A stretch of 64,000 bases of DNA from Sphingomonadales bacterium (GTDB lineage Bacteria > Pseudomonadota > Alphaproteobacteria > Sphingomonadales > Sphingomonadaceae). Positions within the stretch are counted from its first letter, which is position 1. Every line of letters begins with the position of its first letter. Of this stretch, positions 1 to 9,080 are shown one piece after another. Made by a program: the position numbers and the translations under genes. Location of the stretch: positions 124,001-188,000 of the forward strand of contig JAACPW010000004.1 of assembly GCA_009995225.1 (NCBI GenBank). Reading direction: 5' to 3'. Under the pieces are notes generated by a model. It was not told the DNA's origin, made no database searches, and worked only from the letters and a program-made list of their open reading frames with translations.

Positions 1-553
1 CATAGACCGCCGCCAGCGCCAGCCAATTGTCGAACCGAAGCTGTGTCCAGCCGACCAGCAGACCCCAATTGAACACCATCCCCAGCCATGCCTGCGGCCA
101 CCAGGTAATGCGCTTCATGAAGGGATAGGCCGCAACCAGCGCCAGACTGCCGAGCGCGACCAATTGCGCCTCAAATCGCAGTTGCAGCAACACGATCAAA
201 CCGAGGACGCACAGCGCCAGCAGCCACGCCCACGCGATTCTCTTCGACACCCGCCCGCTCGCCACCGGACGCAGCGCCGTGCGTGCCACCTTTGCGTCAA
301 GATCGGCATCGACGATATCGTTGTAGACGCACCCCGCCCCGCGCATCGCAATGCTGCCGAGCAGCATCCAGCCTAGCAATACCCATTGCACTCCAGCACC
401 GGCCAGCCACACCCCGAACACGCAGGGCCAGAACAACAGCCACCAACCAATCGGCCGGTCGAACCGCGCCAGCAGAGCCAGGTCTCGCGGAAGCTGCGGC
501 AGACGGGCGACCAGCCCGCGGTGCTCACTATCGGGGACGATGTGTTCGCTCAT
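1..553 (-). CDS. ubiA: 4-hydroxybenzoate octaprenyltransferase UbiA (3' end beyond window)
   Basis: Membrane prenyltransferase that attaches the polyprenyl tail to 4-hydroxybenzoate in ubiquinone synthesis. The frame opens at an ATG (complement of 551-553) after GGGAG and runs off the left edge, so about 184 N-terminal residues are present. The early segment RFDRPIGWWLLFWP and the first aspartate-rich motif NDIVDADLDAKVART (N-D-x2-D-x-D-x2-D) are the polyprenyl-diphosphate/Mg-binding signature of the UbiA family, followed by hydrophobic segments. It is divergent from rsmE with 39 bases between starts, an arrangement often seen in Alphaproteobacteria. The second aspartate motif lies outside the window. 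Confidence 0.93.
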   Translation of the reverse strand, partial: MSEHIVPDSEHRGLVARLPQLPRDLALLARFDRPIGWWLLFWPCVFGVWLAGAGVQWVLLGWMLLGSIAMRGAGCVYNDIVDADLDAKVARTALRPVASGRVSKRIAWAWLLALCVLGLIVLLQLRFEAQLVALGSLALVAAYPFMKRITWWPQAWLGMVFNWGLLVGWTQLRFDNWLALAAVY

Positions 554-592
554 GGCTTGCTCCCTAGCGCCCGCAGCGCCTAGAGCAAAGCC

Positions 593-1336
593 ATGCCCGC
601 CACTCCCGCCTGGCCTCCGAAAAGCGCGCCGCGCCTGTTTGTCAGCGAGACGCTGGCCGAGCGTGCCCTCGTCCGGATCGAAGGCAACCCGGCGCATTAC
701 CTTGTCCGCGTCATGCGCGCTGCACCCGGGGATGCCGTGATCTTGTGCGACGATACGACCGGCGAATGGGCCGCGCGCGTCAGCGAGACAGGCAAACGCG
801 ACGTGGTGCTGGAAGTGGTCGAAAAACTGCGGGAACGCGAAGCGGTGCCCGATCTGTGGCTCTGCCCCGCCCTTTTGAAGAAGGACCGCTTCGATCTAAT
901 TCTGGAAAAGGCGACAGAACTGGGCGCGGCCCGTATCCAGCCGGTCCTCACCCGGCGGTGCGTTGCCGACAAGCTCAACCTTGAACGCGCCCGGTCGATC
1001 ACCACCGAAGCTGCCGAACAATGCGCACGCACCGCGCTGCCCGAACTGGGCGAGCCCATGAAGCTCGATAGTTTGCTGGCAAACTGGCCCGATGATCGCG
1101 CCCTGTTCTTTGCGGACGAGAATGGCGGCGAACCTGCGGCCAAAGCCTTCGCAGCCCATACCGGCCCCGCAGCGATCCTCACCGGCCCCGAAGGCGGCTT
1201 CGACGATGCCGAACGGGCCGCGATCCGCGCGCATCCTGCCGCCCGTGCCATAACGCTCGGTCCGCGAATCCTGCGCGGTGAAACCGCTGCCATCGCCGCG
1301 CTTGCCACATGGATGGCCACCGCCGGGGACTGGTAG
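593..1336 (+). CDS. rsmE: 16S rRNA (uracil-1498-N3)-methyltransferase RsmE
   Basis: A 247-residue SPOUT methyltransferase that methylates U1498 of 16S rRNA. The N-terminal part (RLFVSETL, HYLVRVMRA) matches the PUA-like RNA-binding domain. The C-terminal knot carries the diagnostic motifs LTGPEGGF and LGPRILRGETA, which form the SAM site. Length is normal for the family. The start ATG is close behind GAGC; an in-frame alternative lies too far into the conserved region to be preferred. It is divergent from ubiA and is followed 87 bases later by gshA on the same strand. Confidence 0.95.
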   Translation: MPATPAWPPKSAPRLFVSETLAERALVRIEGNPAHYLVRVMRAAPGDAVILCDDTTGEWAARVSETGKRDVVLEVVEKLREREAVPDLWLCPALLKKDRFDLILEKATELGAARIQPVLTRRCVADKLNLERARSITTEAAEQCARTALPELGEPMKLDSLLANWPDDRALFFADENGGEPAAKAFAAHTGPAAILTGPEGGFDDAERAAIRAHPAARAITLGPRILRGETAAIAALATWMATAGDW

Positions 1337-1423
1337 CCGCGCATCATGCGGGCAAACGCGTTTTGCGCTTCCCACCGGCAATCGGGTTTCCTAAGGCAAC
1401 CGACCAAAGAGGGCACCCTTTCG

Positions 1424-2794
1424 ATGAGCACACGCGAAGCTTCCAATGCCGACGATCCGGTGATCGAAAGCCTCGACCAACTGGTCTTCCCGATGGTTAA
1501 AGGCGAAAAGCCCCCCGCCGACTGGCGCATCGGCACCGAGCACGAAAAACTGGTTTACAAGCGCAGCGATCACCGGGCGCCATCCTACGACGAGCCTTGC
1601 GGCATCCGCGACCTTTTGGGCGGGCTGGAGCGTTTCGGCTGGGAGCCGGTCGAAGAAGGCGGAAACGTGATTGCCCTCAAGGGCGAGGACGGCGCTGTCA
1701 GCCTCGAACCGGCAGGCCAGCTCGAGCTGTCGGGCGCGCCGCTGGAAAACCTGCACCAGACCTGCGCCGAAACCGGACGACATCTGGAACAGGTCAAGGC
1801 CGTCGGCGAAAAATGCGGGGTCGGTTATCTCGGCCTCGGAATGTGGCCCGACAAGACCCGCGCAGAACTCCCGATCATGCCCAAGGGCCGCTATGACATC
1901 ATGCTGCGGCATATGCCGCGCGTAGGCACCATGGGCCTCGACATGATGCTGCGCACCTGCACGATCCAGGTGAACCTCGATTACCAGTCCGAGGCTGACA
2001 TGGTGAAGAAGTTCCGCGTTGGCCTGGCGCTGCAACCGCTGGCGACCGCGCTGTTCGCCAATTCACCCTTCACCGAAGGCAAGCCCAACGGGTTCCTGTC
2101 CTACCGTTCGCATATCTGGTCGGACACCGATCCGCACCGCACCGGGATGCTGCCCTTTGTCTTCGAAGACGGCTTCGGGTACGAACGCTGGGCGCGGTAT
2201 ATGCTGGATGTGCCGATGTATTTCGTCTTCCGCGACGGCAAGTATATCGACGCGGCCGGGCTTTCGTTCCGCGACTTCCTCGATGGCAAGCTGTCGGTGT
2301 TGCCCGGAGAACGCCCGACGCAGAGCGACTGGTGGGATCACCTTTCCACTGCCTTCCCCGAAGTGCGCTTGAAGAGCTTCCTCGAAATGCGCGGCGCCGA
2401 TGGCGGGCCATGGAACCGGATCTGCGCGCTGCCGGCCTTCTGGGTCGGGCTGCTGTATGATCAAGGCGCGCTCGACGCGGCGTGGGATTTGGTCAAGGGC
2501 TGGTCGATGGAAGAGCGCGAACGGCTCCGCAACGAGGTGCCCCGTCTGGCCTTGGCCACGCAGTCACCCAATGGCGGCACGCTTCAGGATCTGGGACGCG
2601 AAGTGCTCAAGATCGCCCACGCCGGACTGAAAGCCCGCGCGCGTCTCAACGCCAGCGGCGACAATGAGACAGGCTATCTCGAAACCCTCGACGAAATCGT
2701 GGCGACCGGCAAGGTGCCCGCTCAGCGCCTGCTGGATGCCTATCACGGTGAATGGAACGGGGACATCACCCGCGTTTACGAACAGTCGTTCTGA
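1424..2794 (+). CDS. gshA: Glutamate-cysteine ligase (proteobacterial/plant type)
   Basis: First enzyme of glutathione synthesis, ligating glutamate and cysteine with ATP in the cytoplasm; 456 residues, normal for the GCS2 family of Alphaproteobacteria and plants. RIGTEHEKL near residue 45 is the glutamate/ATP-binding motif, and FANSPFTEG and SYRSHIWSDTDPHR in the middle are strongly conserved. The frame is open from 1346, but the ATG at 1424 (MSTREASN) sits about ten bases after AGAGGG and matches the usual N-terminus, so it is chosen. It is followed 15 bases later by a small monooxygenase-fold gene, probably co-transcribed. Confidence 0.95.
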   Translation: MSTREASNADDPVIESLDQLVFPMVKGEKPPADWRIGTEHEKLVYKRSDHRAPSYDEPCGIRDLLGGLERFGWEPVEEGGNVIALKGEDGAVSLEPAGQLELSGAPLENLHQTCAETGRHLEQVKAVGEKCGVGYLGLGMWPDKTRAELPIMPKGRYDIMLRHMPRVGTMGLDMMLRTCTIQVNLDYQSEADMVKKFRVGLALQPLATALFANSPFTEGKPNGFLSYRSHIWSDTDPHRTGMLPFVFEDGFGYERWARYMLDVPMYFVFRDGKYIDAAGLSFRDFLDGKLSVLPGERPTQSDWWDHLSTAFPEVRLKSFLEMRGADGGPWNRICALPAFWVGLLYDQGALDAAWDLVKGWSMEERERLRNEVPRLALATQSPNGGTLQDLGREVLKIAHAGLKARARLNASGDNETGYLETLDEIVATGKVPAQRLLDAYHGEWNGDITRVYEQSF

Positions 2795-2809
2795 AGGGAG
2801 AGGCGTATC

Positions 2810-3112
2810 ATGCTGATCGTATTGGCAAAGGCACGAGTGGGCGAAGGCGCGATGGAAGCGGCGCGGGCCGCTGTCGCTGACATGGTTGCCGCATCCAATG
2901 CTGAAAATGGCTGCATCGCCTATGCCTTTGCGCAGGACGTGCTTGATCCTTCGGTGCTCCACATTGTCGAGAAATGGCAGGACGATGCCGCCCTTTCCGA
3001 ACACTTCGCATCGTCGCACATGGCAGCCTTCGGCGCGGCCATTGCGGGGCTGGATTTCACGGTGGTCGAGGCGATCAAGTTCGACACCGACGAAGGCGTC
3101 CGCGTCATGTGA
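2810..3112 (+). CDS. Antibiotic-biosynthesis-monooxygenase (ABM) fold protein
   Basis: A 100-residue single-domain protein of the dimeric alpha/beta-barrel ABM family (YgiN-like quinol monooxygenases). The pattern is typical: a beta strand MLIVLAKARV, a helix, then CIAYAFAQD, EKWQDDAALSEHFAS and a final strand. The SD GGGAGAGG precedes the ATG. Placed 15 bases after gshA, it may act in redox protection, but the substrate cannot be read from sequence. The gene ends two bases from the convergent methyltransferase gene. Confidence 0.82.
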   Translation: MLIVLAKARVGEGAMEAARAAVADMVAASNAENGCIAYAFAQDVLDPSVLHIVEKWQDDAALSEHFASSHMAAFGAAIAGLDFTVVEAIKFDTDEGVRVM

Positions 3113-3114
3113 CC

Positions 3115-4539
3115 CTACTCCGCCGGGAAGGGCTGTGCACGTCCTGTCCCGGCGCGTGACAGGCCGGTCAGCATCCGCTTCAGCCGTGCCAGCGGTGCGG
3201 TGATGATACCGTGCTGCTCCATCCACCCATGATAATCGCGGTACTTGGCATCCTCGGCCAGCAGATGCGCCTCTTCTGTCCGGGCGCGCCAATAGTATAT
3301 GCCGTTGACGATCAACAGGAAAATGCTGTTGCGAACGGCGTCTGCCATAGACCCGTTCGAGACCATGAACGGCAACACCGAAGCCCACCAGAACAGGTTT
3401 TTGGACAGGTAGGCCGGGTGGCGGGTGAAGCGGTACGGCCCGTGGGTCAGCACTCCGCGATAGGTGAGATTGGAAAAGCGGATGCCGAACACAACCGTCG
3501 CCCAGGCGTAAATGCCTGTAAGAACTACGAGAACACCGCCCCACACCCATAGAAACGCGTCATTTCCGGCGAGCCAGTGCGCCCACCCCGGTGTCGCTGT
3601 CTCATAGCTCAGCACGGAATTGTCCGGCCCGATGATCCCCCACACAAACGGCGGGTAGCACATCAGCGCGGCCAGCCAGCCTGCGAGAAACGGGTTGCCT
3701 GAGCGGATATGCGAATCCAGCGGGCGCAGGGTCAAAAGGTAGCCCACGGTGCCGATCTGCACGTCGATCACGAACAGCAAAGTGACCAGCAGCATGACGA
3801 ATTCGACAGGATTGCCAATTACTTGCGCCGGATCGGCCTCAATAATCTGGGCAAACCCCGGCGGCAGGATCGAGATCATGAAGGCGCCGAAAAAGCCCTT
3901 GATCGCCCACGCCCGCCAATGCTTTGCCAGTCCCGCCCTGTCCCATTGCTCGCGGCCGATGACCCCGGCGCCGAGCACGAAGGCGCCGAATTGAAAGCAC
4001 CCGTCGCGCGGTTCCACCAGATAACGATCGAGCCAGATCACGTAAGGAACAGAAAGAGTTACGAGCGGCAGGATGGCGAAACTCAGCACCTCCATCGCAA
4101 ACAGGTAGTTACCGTTCCAATACCATCGCGCCAGTGCGTAGAACGCCGCCAGCAGCGCCCAGGTGGCCCACAATCCGCACAGTTTCACCACGGAAACCGG
4201 CAGCATGTCGGACAATGACCGGGCGCGATTCCAGTCGATGCCGGTTGAAGGGCGCAGGTGCACCTTGTCGATCAGCACCGACCACAGCGCCATCGGCAGC
4301 GCGGTAAACAACATCGCGGCGAGCGCGGCGTAAGGCCCGGAGAGCACACCCCGCTCCCCTGACAATCCCCCGCTCAACCCCAGCATCTCGGCGATGTCGG
4401 GGTATAACCGGCAGACCGCAATCCATACTAACAGACCGGCAAGGCCCAACAGCCCGACCCCGGTCGAAACGTCGCTTTCCGGGCAGCGCAGCGGCGGCGC
4501 GGGGCGCGCAGTTGGAACGGGCGAAGGCGGCGCAATCAT
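3115..4539 (-). CDS. Polytopic membrane protein with ICMT/PEMT-like methyltransferase domain
   Basis: A 474-residue protein with roughly ten hydrophobic segments. The C-terminal third carries the isoprenylcysteine carboxyl methyltransferase / phospholipid methyltransferase signature: HGPYRFTRHPAYLSKN, then a hydrophobic segment, then EEAHLLAEDAKYRDY, which bind SAM at the membrane face. The N-terminal 300 residues are a membrane region without a motif I recognise. Methylation of a lipid or small hydrophobic acceptor is likely; the acceptor is unknown. It lies downstream of bamB on the same strand with a 137-base gap. Confidence 0.75.
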   Translation of the reverse strand: MIAPPSPVPTARPAPPLRCPESDVSTGVGLLGLAGLLVWIAVCRLYPDIAEMLGLSGGLSGERGVLSGPYAALAAMLFTALPMALWSVLIDKVHLRPSTGIDWNRARSLSDMLPVSVVKLCGLWATWALLAAFYALARWYWNGNYLFAMEVLSFAILPLVTLSVPYVIWLDRYLVEPRDGCFQFGAFVLGAGVIGREQWDRAGLAKHWRAWAIKGFFGAFMISILPPGFAQIIEADPAQVIGNPVEFVMLLVTLLFVIDVQIGTVGYLLTLRPLDSHIRSGNPFLAGWLAALMCYPPFVWGIIGPDNSVLSYETATPGWAHWLAGNDAFLWVWGGVLVVLTGIYAWATVVFGIRFSNLTYRGVLTHGPYRFTRHPAYLSKNLFWWASVLPFMVSNGSMADAVRNSIFLLIVNGIYYWRARTEEAHLLAEDAKYRDYHGWMEQHGIITAPLARLKRMLTGLSRAGTGRAQPFPAE

Positions 4540-4676
4540 GACCGCACCGCCCTACAGCAGAAGGGTTAACAGCTTGGCAAAGTGCCACCGCCGACCGTCT
4601 GGACAGGGTCTGGATCAGGCTAGAGGGGGTCTAAAGTCGGGCAAAGCGCCCTCGTGCGCAAACCGGTGGTTGGAAG

Positions 4677-6023
4677 CTACTTCCAGGCGTGGATGGTGCC
4701 CGCGTCGTCCAACACATAGAGCATACCGTCCGCCACCACCGGTGGCAGGCTGACCGGCTGGCCAAGATCGGCGAACAGCGCGGAGGAACCTTCGCCGGTG
4801 CTGACCTTCCACACTTCACCGCGCGAGCTGGCGACCCACAAATTGCCCCCTGCCAGCACCGGGCCGGTCCAGAAGATCGGGCCTTCCTTGTCTTCCTCGT
4901 CCCGGAAACGCTGCAACTGCGTGATCCACCGCACCCGGCCCGAAGACCGGGCAATAGCAAGCAGACGCGCGTCATCGGTCAGCGTGAAGATCCACTCGCC
5001 CGCAATCGCGGGGGTGGAGATGCCCGCAAGGTTCAATTCCCAGATCCGCTGGCCCGTCACCAGTTCATAGGCTGCCATGCGGCCGCCCTGACCCAAGGCA
5101 TAGACCCGGCCCGAATCGATGATCGGGTCGGCGTCGATATCGGTGATGGAGCCGACCGTGGTCGAGATATTGGTGCGTGCCAGCGCATCGGACCACAATG
5201 TGCGGCCATTTTCGTACCGATAGGCCGACAATTCACCGCTCGAATAACCAGCGACGATGCTGCCCTGTCCGGCGGCCGGCGCGGCCACGCCGAACACGCC
5301 TGCCTGCGTATTGGAGCCCGATTCGTCCCACACCAGTGAACCGTCGTTGATGTTGAGGGAGATGATCTGGTTGTCCTGCGTCATCACGAACAGCTGGCCA
5401 AAGGCGATCGTCGGCGATCCGCGCAAGGGGCCTGCGGGCTTCACAGTCCACAGCACTTCGCCGGTGTCCGCGTTCATCGCCTTCACGTCGCCCACGCCGT
5501 TGGTGGCGTAAACCTTGCCCGCTTCGTAGCTGACGCCGCCGCCGAAGGCCGAAGGCGCCTGATCCTTGGTCATGCCATCTTCGCCGCGCGTCCACAGCCG
5601 CGCCCCTGTGGCCTTGTCATGGGCGACGATCGCGCCATCGGTCCCCTGCGCGAACAGCTTGCCACCGCCGATGACGGGCGCGGCGGCCAGCCGCATGCGG
5701 TTGGTCGAACCGGCGACGCTGGCGGTCCAGACTTTCGCCGGATTTTCGGACAGCGCCAGGTGGCCATAGGATTTGCTCGCCGATCCCCCCGCCTGGCCCC
5801 ATTCGGCATTGGCGCGTGCAGGTGGCATCACCACTGAAATGGCTGCGAGTGCCGGATCGACGTCCGTACCCTTTTCGATTTTCGAGAGGATCGGCGTACG
5901 ATTGCCTACGGTGGGGGTGGTCTTATCATCTCCGCCGCCGAACAGGCCGCCTTTGCAGCCGGTCAGGCTCGCCGCGATGAGACCGGCCAGCAAGGCCGCG
6001 CGTGCAATTTTCATATTCGTCAT
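4677..6023 (-). CDS. bamB: Outer membrane beta-barrel assembly lipoprotein BamB
   Basis: Periplasmic lipoprotein subunit of the BAM complex. It begins with a lipoprotein signal (MKIARAALLAGL..SLTGC) and continues as a chain of PQQ-like beta-propeller repeats with recurring A-x-D-x-x-T/S-G and W motifs (KATGARLWT, ADTGEVLWT, GRTLWSDA, GQRIWELN, GRVRWITQ). About 448 residues. Two starts are possible, ATG at 6023 (AGGA nine bases upstream) and at 6014; both leave the signal intact. It follows the yfgM-like gene by 25 bases, the same order as yfgM-bamB in E. coli, but der does not follow here. Confidence 0.92.
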   Translation of the reverse strand: MTNMKIARAALLAGLIAASLTGCKGGLFGGGDDKTTPTVGNRTPILSKIEKGTDVDPALAAISVVMPPARANAEWGQAGGSASKSYGHLALSENPAKVWTASVAGSTNRMRLAAAPVIGGGKLFAQGTDGAIVAHDKATGARLWTRGEDGMTKDQAPSAFGGGVSYEAGKVYATNGVGDVKAMNADTGEVLWTVKPAGPLRGSPTIAFGQLFVMTQDNQIISLNINDGSLVWDESGSNTQAGVFGVAAPAAGQGSIVAGYSSGELSAYRYENGRTLWSDALARTNISTTVGSITDIDADPIIDSGRVYALGQGGRMAAYELVTGQRIWELNLAGISTPAIAGEWIFTLTDDARLLAIARSSGRVRWITQLQRFRDEEDKEGPIFWTGPVLAGGNLWVASSRGEVWKVSTGEGSSALFADLGQPVSLPPVVADGMLYVLDDAGTIHAWK

Positions 6024-6048
6024 TCCCGTCCGTCCTAAACTTTGCGTC

Positions 6049-6840
6049 TTATTCAGCCGCAGCGGGGCCGGAGCTTGCGCCATCAGCCTCGATAACCCCT
6101 TGGTCCTTCAGAAGCTTTTCGACATCGACCACTGCGTCGACTCCCATCAGGCCGGCCATCTGACGTGCACGGCTGCGCAAGGTTTCGGGCAGGTCTTCAT
6201 CCTTGGCAATATCGGCAAACAGCTTCCCCGCTTCGGCGCGGTTGCCCGCTTCGAGATGCGCCATCGCCACCAGCTCGCCGGCTGAGCCGAACCAGGCACT
6301 GTCGGGCGTGGCCAGTGGGCCGAGTTGCGCGATCACGTCGGCGGGCTTCATGCTGTCGTAATTGATATTGACCTCGCGGATGCGGGCCAGATCGCGCAGT
6401 GCCGGGGGCGTGTCGCTGTCAGCAGCGATTTCCTTGTAAAGGCCGGTCGCCTTGGCAGTGTTGCCTTCTTCCAGAGCCGCGCCCGCCTGAATGAAGCGCG
6501 CCGCTGCGCGCGCGCCCGAAGATGCGTCGCCCGTCAGCAACGGAGCAACTTTCTCAGCCGCGGTCTGGAAGTCACGCTGATCGGCGTAGTCGAGCGCGGA
6601 AATCAAGGCTTCCGACTGCTGTTCCAGCGCGGCTTCCGCGTAATGGTCCCACACCAGATAGGCGGCCAGCCCAGCCAGCCCGAGCAGGATCACGGCCAAC
6701 ACCTTGACCCCATGATCGCGCATGAAGGAATAGAGCGCATCTTCGCGCACGGCCTCATCGATCTCGCGGATGAGAACCTCGTCCTCGTGGGAGGGTTTGG
6801 CGTTGGCTGGAGCCAGCGTTGTCTTAGGCGTGCGCGCCAT
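6049..6840 (-). CDS. YfgM-like membrane-anchored TPR protein
   Basis: A 263-residue inner-membrane protein with a cytoplasmic N-terminus, one transmembrane segment at about residues 45-63 (VKVLAVILLGLAGLAAYLVW) and periplasmic tetratricopeptide-like helices. This is the architecture of YfgM, which links SecYEG to periplasmic chaperones. The start at 6840 (MARTPKTT) is preferred over an upstream extension because it has GAGG just ahead and a typical N-terminus. Synteny with bamB supports the call. The C-terminal tail (GASSGPAAAE) is low complexity. Confidence 0.8.
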   Translation of the reverse strand: MARTPKTTLAPANAKPSHEDEVLIREIDEAVREDALYSFMRDHGVKVLAVILLGLAGLAAYLVWDHYAEAALEQQSEALISALDYADQRDFQTAAEKVAPLLTGDASSGARAAARFIQAGAALEEGNTAKATGLYKEIAADSDTPPALRDLARIREVNINYDSMKPADVIAQLGPLATPDSAWFGSAGELVAMAHLEAGNRAEAGKLFADIAKDEDLPETLRSRARQMAGLMGVDAVVDVEKLLKDQGVIEADGASSGPAAAE

Positions 6841-7004
6841 GGGGCCTCGTGATCCTGATATTGTCATGCGCCGCATGTTGCGGCCGGAAGCGCGCTCTTT
6901 AAGCAGGTGTCGCCCGCCGCGCAATGGGAGGGCGATTGCGGGCTTGGCAAGTGATGGCCTCGCATGGCCACGGCGAATTGAACCGGAGATGAAGGGCGCC
7001 CTCG

Positions 7005-8144
7005 TTAGAAATCACGCCGCATCGCGCCAGAATAGACGGCGGTGTAGCGCGCCAGCATCGCGGCCATATCAAAGGCGTCGCGTGCACGCGCCTGATTGGC
7101 CGCGCCCAACCGGACGCGCAAGGCGGCGTCCCCGGCGAGTTGCGCCAGCGCCGCAGCCAGCGCAGGAGTGTCCTGCGAGGGCGTGATGAAGGCGCGGTTG
7201 GGTTCTGACAGGATCATGGCCATATCGCCAACATCGGGCGCAGCCACCGGCAGGCCCGCAGCCATCGCCTCCACCACCGAAAGCGGGAACTGCTCCGACG
7301 CCGAAGACAGCGCGAAAATGTCGAACAGGCCGACAACGCTGGCGGGATCGACCGCGCCGGGCAGGTGCAGGCGATCGGTCATGCCGTGCCGCTCGGCCGC
7401 CGCGAGGATAGCGCCGCGTTCCGGCCCCTCCCCGCAGATCACAAGATGCCAGTCAGGCGAAAGCGCGGCGCAAGCCTCGACCAACGTCGGAAGCTGCTTG
7501 ACAGCCCGCAGCCCGGCCAGCGTGCCGACCCAGCGTTGCCCTTCGGCCTTGGCAAAGGGCAGCGCATCACGCCGCGGCGGGGCGGCGAAGGCGGCGGTGT
7601 CAATGCCGTTGGCGATACGTTCAACTTTCGCAGGCGGCTGGTGCCACGCTTCGCGCGCAATACGCTCCAGCCCCGTCGACGGCACGATCACCCGCGCTGC
7701 GGTGCCCAGCGCCGCACGGCGGTACAGATTGCGCGCCGGCTTGAGCCGCGCAGCCTCGTCCTCGTTGAAGCCGTCTTCGTGATGGATCAGCGGTGGAAGC
7801 CGCAGGATGGGGCCGAAGATCCGGTGCGCCATCACCACATCCATCGCGCCCCAGTTGTACGTGCAGATGAGGTCAAAGCCCTTCATTGCCCGTGCAAGGC
7901 GTGCCAGCCGTCCGGGCGTGGGCGCGCCCTTCAGCGAGGGAAAATCGTGCGGAAAGGTGACGGGAACATCTGCGTCGATCAGCGCGGCGGCGGTCAGCGA
8001 CTCCGGCTCGGCCGATATGATGGTGTGGTGCAGGCGCGCGCTCCATGCATTCATCAGCCGGGCACAGCGCACCTCCTTGCCGCCGGCACTGAAGGTCGAA
8101 TGGCAGTGCAGCAGCCGGGGCGACCGCTTGGACCCTGACGTCAC
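7005..8144 (-). CDS. Glycosyltransferase family 4 protein
   Basis: A 379-residue GT-B fold transferase. The N-terminal Rossmann part starts LLHCHSTFSAGGKEVR; the C-terminal nucleotide-sugar domain has VIPSTGLERIA, LVICGEGPERGAIL and the E-x7-E region SEQFPLSVVEAMAAGLPV typical of GT4. The acceptor is unknown; lipid- or exopolysaccharide synthesis would be usual for the family. Its ATG overlaps the stop of the upstream hydrolase by four bases (ATGA), so the two are translationally coupled. Confidence 0.85.
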   Translation of the reverse strand: MTSGSKRSPRLLHCHSTFSAGGKEVRCARLMNAWSARLHHTIISAEPESLTAAALIDADVPVTFPHDFPSLKGAPTPGRLARLARAMKGFDLICTYNWGAMDVVMAHRIFGPILRLPPLIHHEDGFNEDEAARLKPARNLYRRAALGTAARVIVPSTGLERIAREAWHQPPAKVERIANGIDTAAFAAPPRRDALPFAKAEGQRWVGTLAGLRAVKQLPTLVEACAALSPDWHLVICGEGPERGAILAAAERHGMTDRLHLPGAVDPASVVGLFDIFALSSASEQFPLSVVEAMAAGLPVAAPDVGDMAMILSEPNRAFITPSQDTPALAAALAQLAGDAALRVRLGAANQARARDAFDMAAMLARYTAVYSGAMRRDF

Positions 8145-9007
8145 GCAGCCCCGGCCAGCAGCGCATGGATCGCGTCGCGCACTTCGGGCTCGTCGAGCGT
8201 GGGCGCATGGCCAACGCGCGGCACAGTGATGGTGGTCATCGCCGGATTGCGCGCGCGCATCTGCTTGACCGTGTCGGCGCTGAGCAGATCGGACAACGCG
8301 CCGCGCACCAGCAGCATCGGCACGCCGCGCAGGGCCTCAAAGGCAAGCCAGAGATTGGCGGGCGCCGCGTTGCCGGGTTTGGCGAAAGGTTCGGCAATTG
8401 CCATATCGTAATCGAAACTGATGCGCCCGTTCTGCGTCACGGTCATGGTCCGCTTGGCCAGATCGAGCCATTGATCGAGATCGTAATCGGGGAACGCCGC
8501 GCCATGCGCTTCGGCCAGACCGCGCGCGGCGTGAACCCACGTGGGATAGCTGCGCCCCTGCCCGACATAGCCCGAAATCCGCGCCAGCCCTGCCGCATCA
8601 ACCTCCGGCCCGATGTCATTCATCACCACCGCCGCCATGCGGCCCGGTGTGGCCTGCGCCATCAGCATCGTCATCAGCCCGCCCATCGACGTGCCGATCA
8701 CCACGAAGCGGCCGATCCCCTGTTCGGCCAGAAGCTTTTCCACGTCCTGGACATAAGTGACGGGCGAATAGGTGTCGGAATCCGGGGCATAATCGCTCTC
8801 CCCGCGTCCGCGCATTTCGGGCACGATCACCCGGCGCGTGGTTGCCAACGCCTCTGCCAGCCCCGCAAAGTCGCGGGCGTTGCGGGTCAGGCCATGCATG
8901 CACAGCACCGGCAACTCCGCCGCGCCTTCAGGGCCGGGATAATCGCGGTAATGCAGATTGAGCCCATCGCTGCTGGTCCAGAAGCGATCTTCGTAAGTGG
9001 CGGCCAT
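8141..9007 (-). CDS. Alpha/beta hydrolase
   Basis: A 288-residue alpha/beta-hydrolase fold enzyme. It shows the oxyanion motif CMHGLTRNARDF, the nucleophile elbow GTSMGG (serine) and a late VGHAPTLDEP containing the catalytic histidine. Substrate is unknown; esterase or lactonase activity is typical. The ATG at 9007 is divergent from selO, with 73 bases between. Four-base overlap with the glycosyltransferase downstream indicates a two-gene operon. Confidence 0.85.
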   Translation of the reverse strand: MAATYEDRFWTSSDGLNLHYRDYPGPEGAAELPVLCMHGLTRNARDFAGLAEALATTRRVIVPEMRGRGESDYAPDSDTYSPVTYVQDVEKLLAEQGIGRFVVIGTSMGGLMTMLMAQATPGRMAAVVMNDIGPEVDAAGLARISGYVGQGRSYPTWVHAARGLAEAHGAAFPDYDLDQWLDLAKRTMTVTQNGRISFDYDMAIAEPFAKPGNAAPANLWLAFEALRGVPMLLVRGALSDLLSADTVKQMRARNPAMTTITVPRVGHAPTLDEPEVRDAIHALLAGAA

Positions 9008-9080
9008 GACCGGCGATGTTCCCTTTGATCCAGTTGGCGTGCCGCTTGCGCTGGCCCGCGCTTGTCCCCACTATCGCGGC

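Noticed and set aside
697..1536. 279-codon minus-strand frame opposite rsmE and gshA start
   Set aside because: Ser/Arg/Ala-biased translation with no family features; overlaps two certain genes.
4540..4676. tRNA gene in the gap downstream of bamB
   Set aside because: No cloverleaf with TTC-type arm or acceptor pairing could be built; the gap only holds a few short GC inverted repeats.
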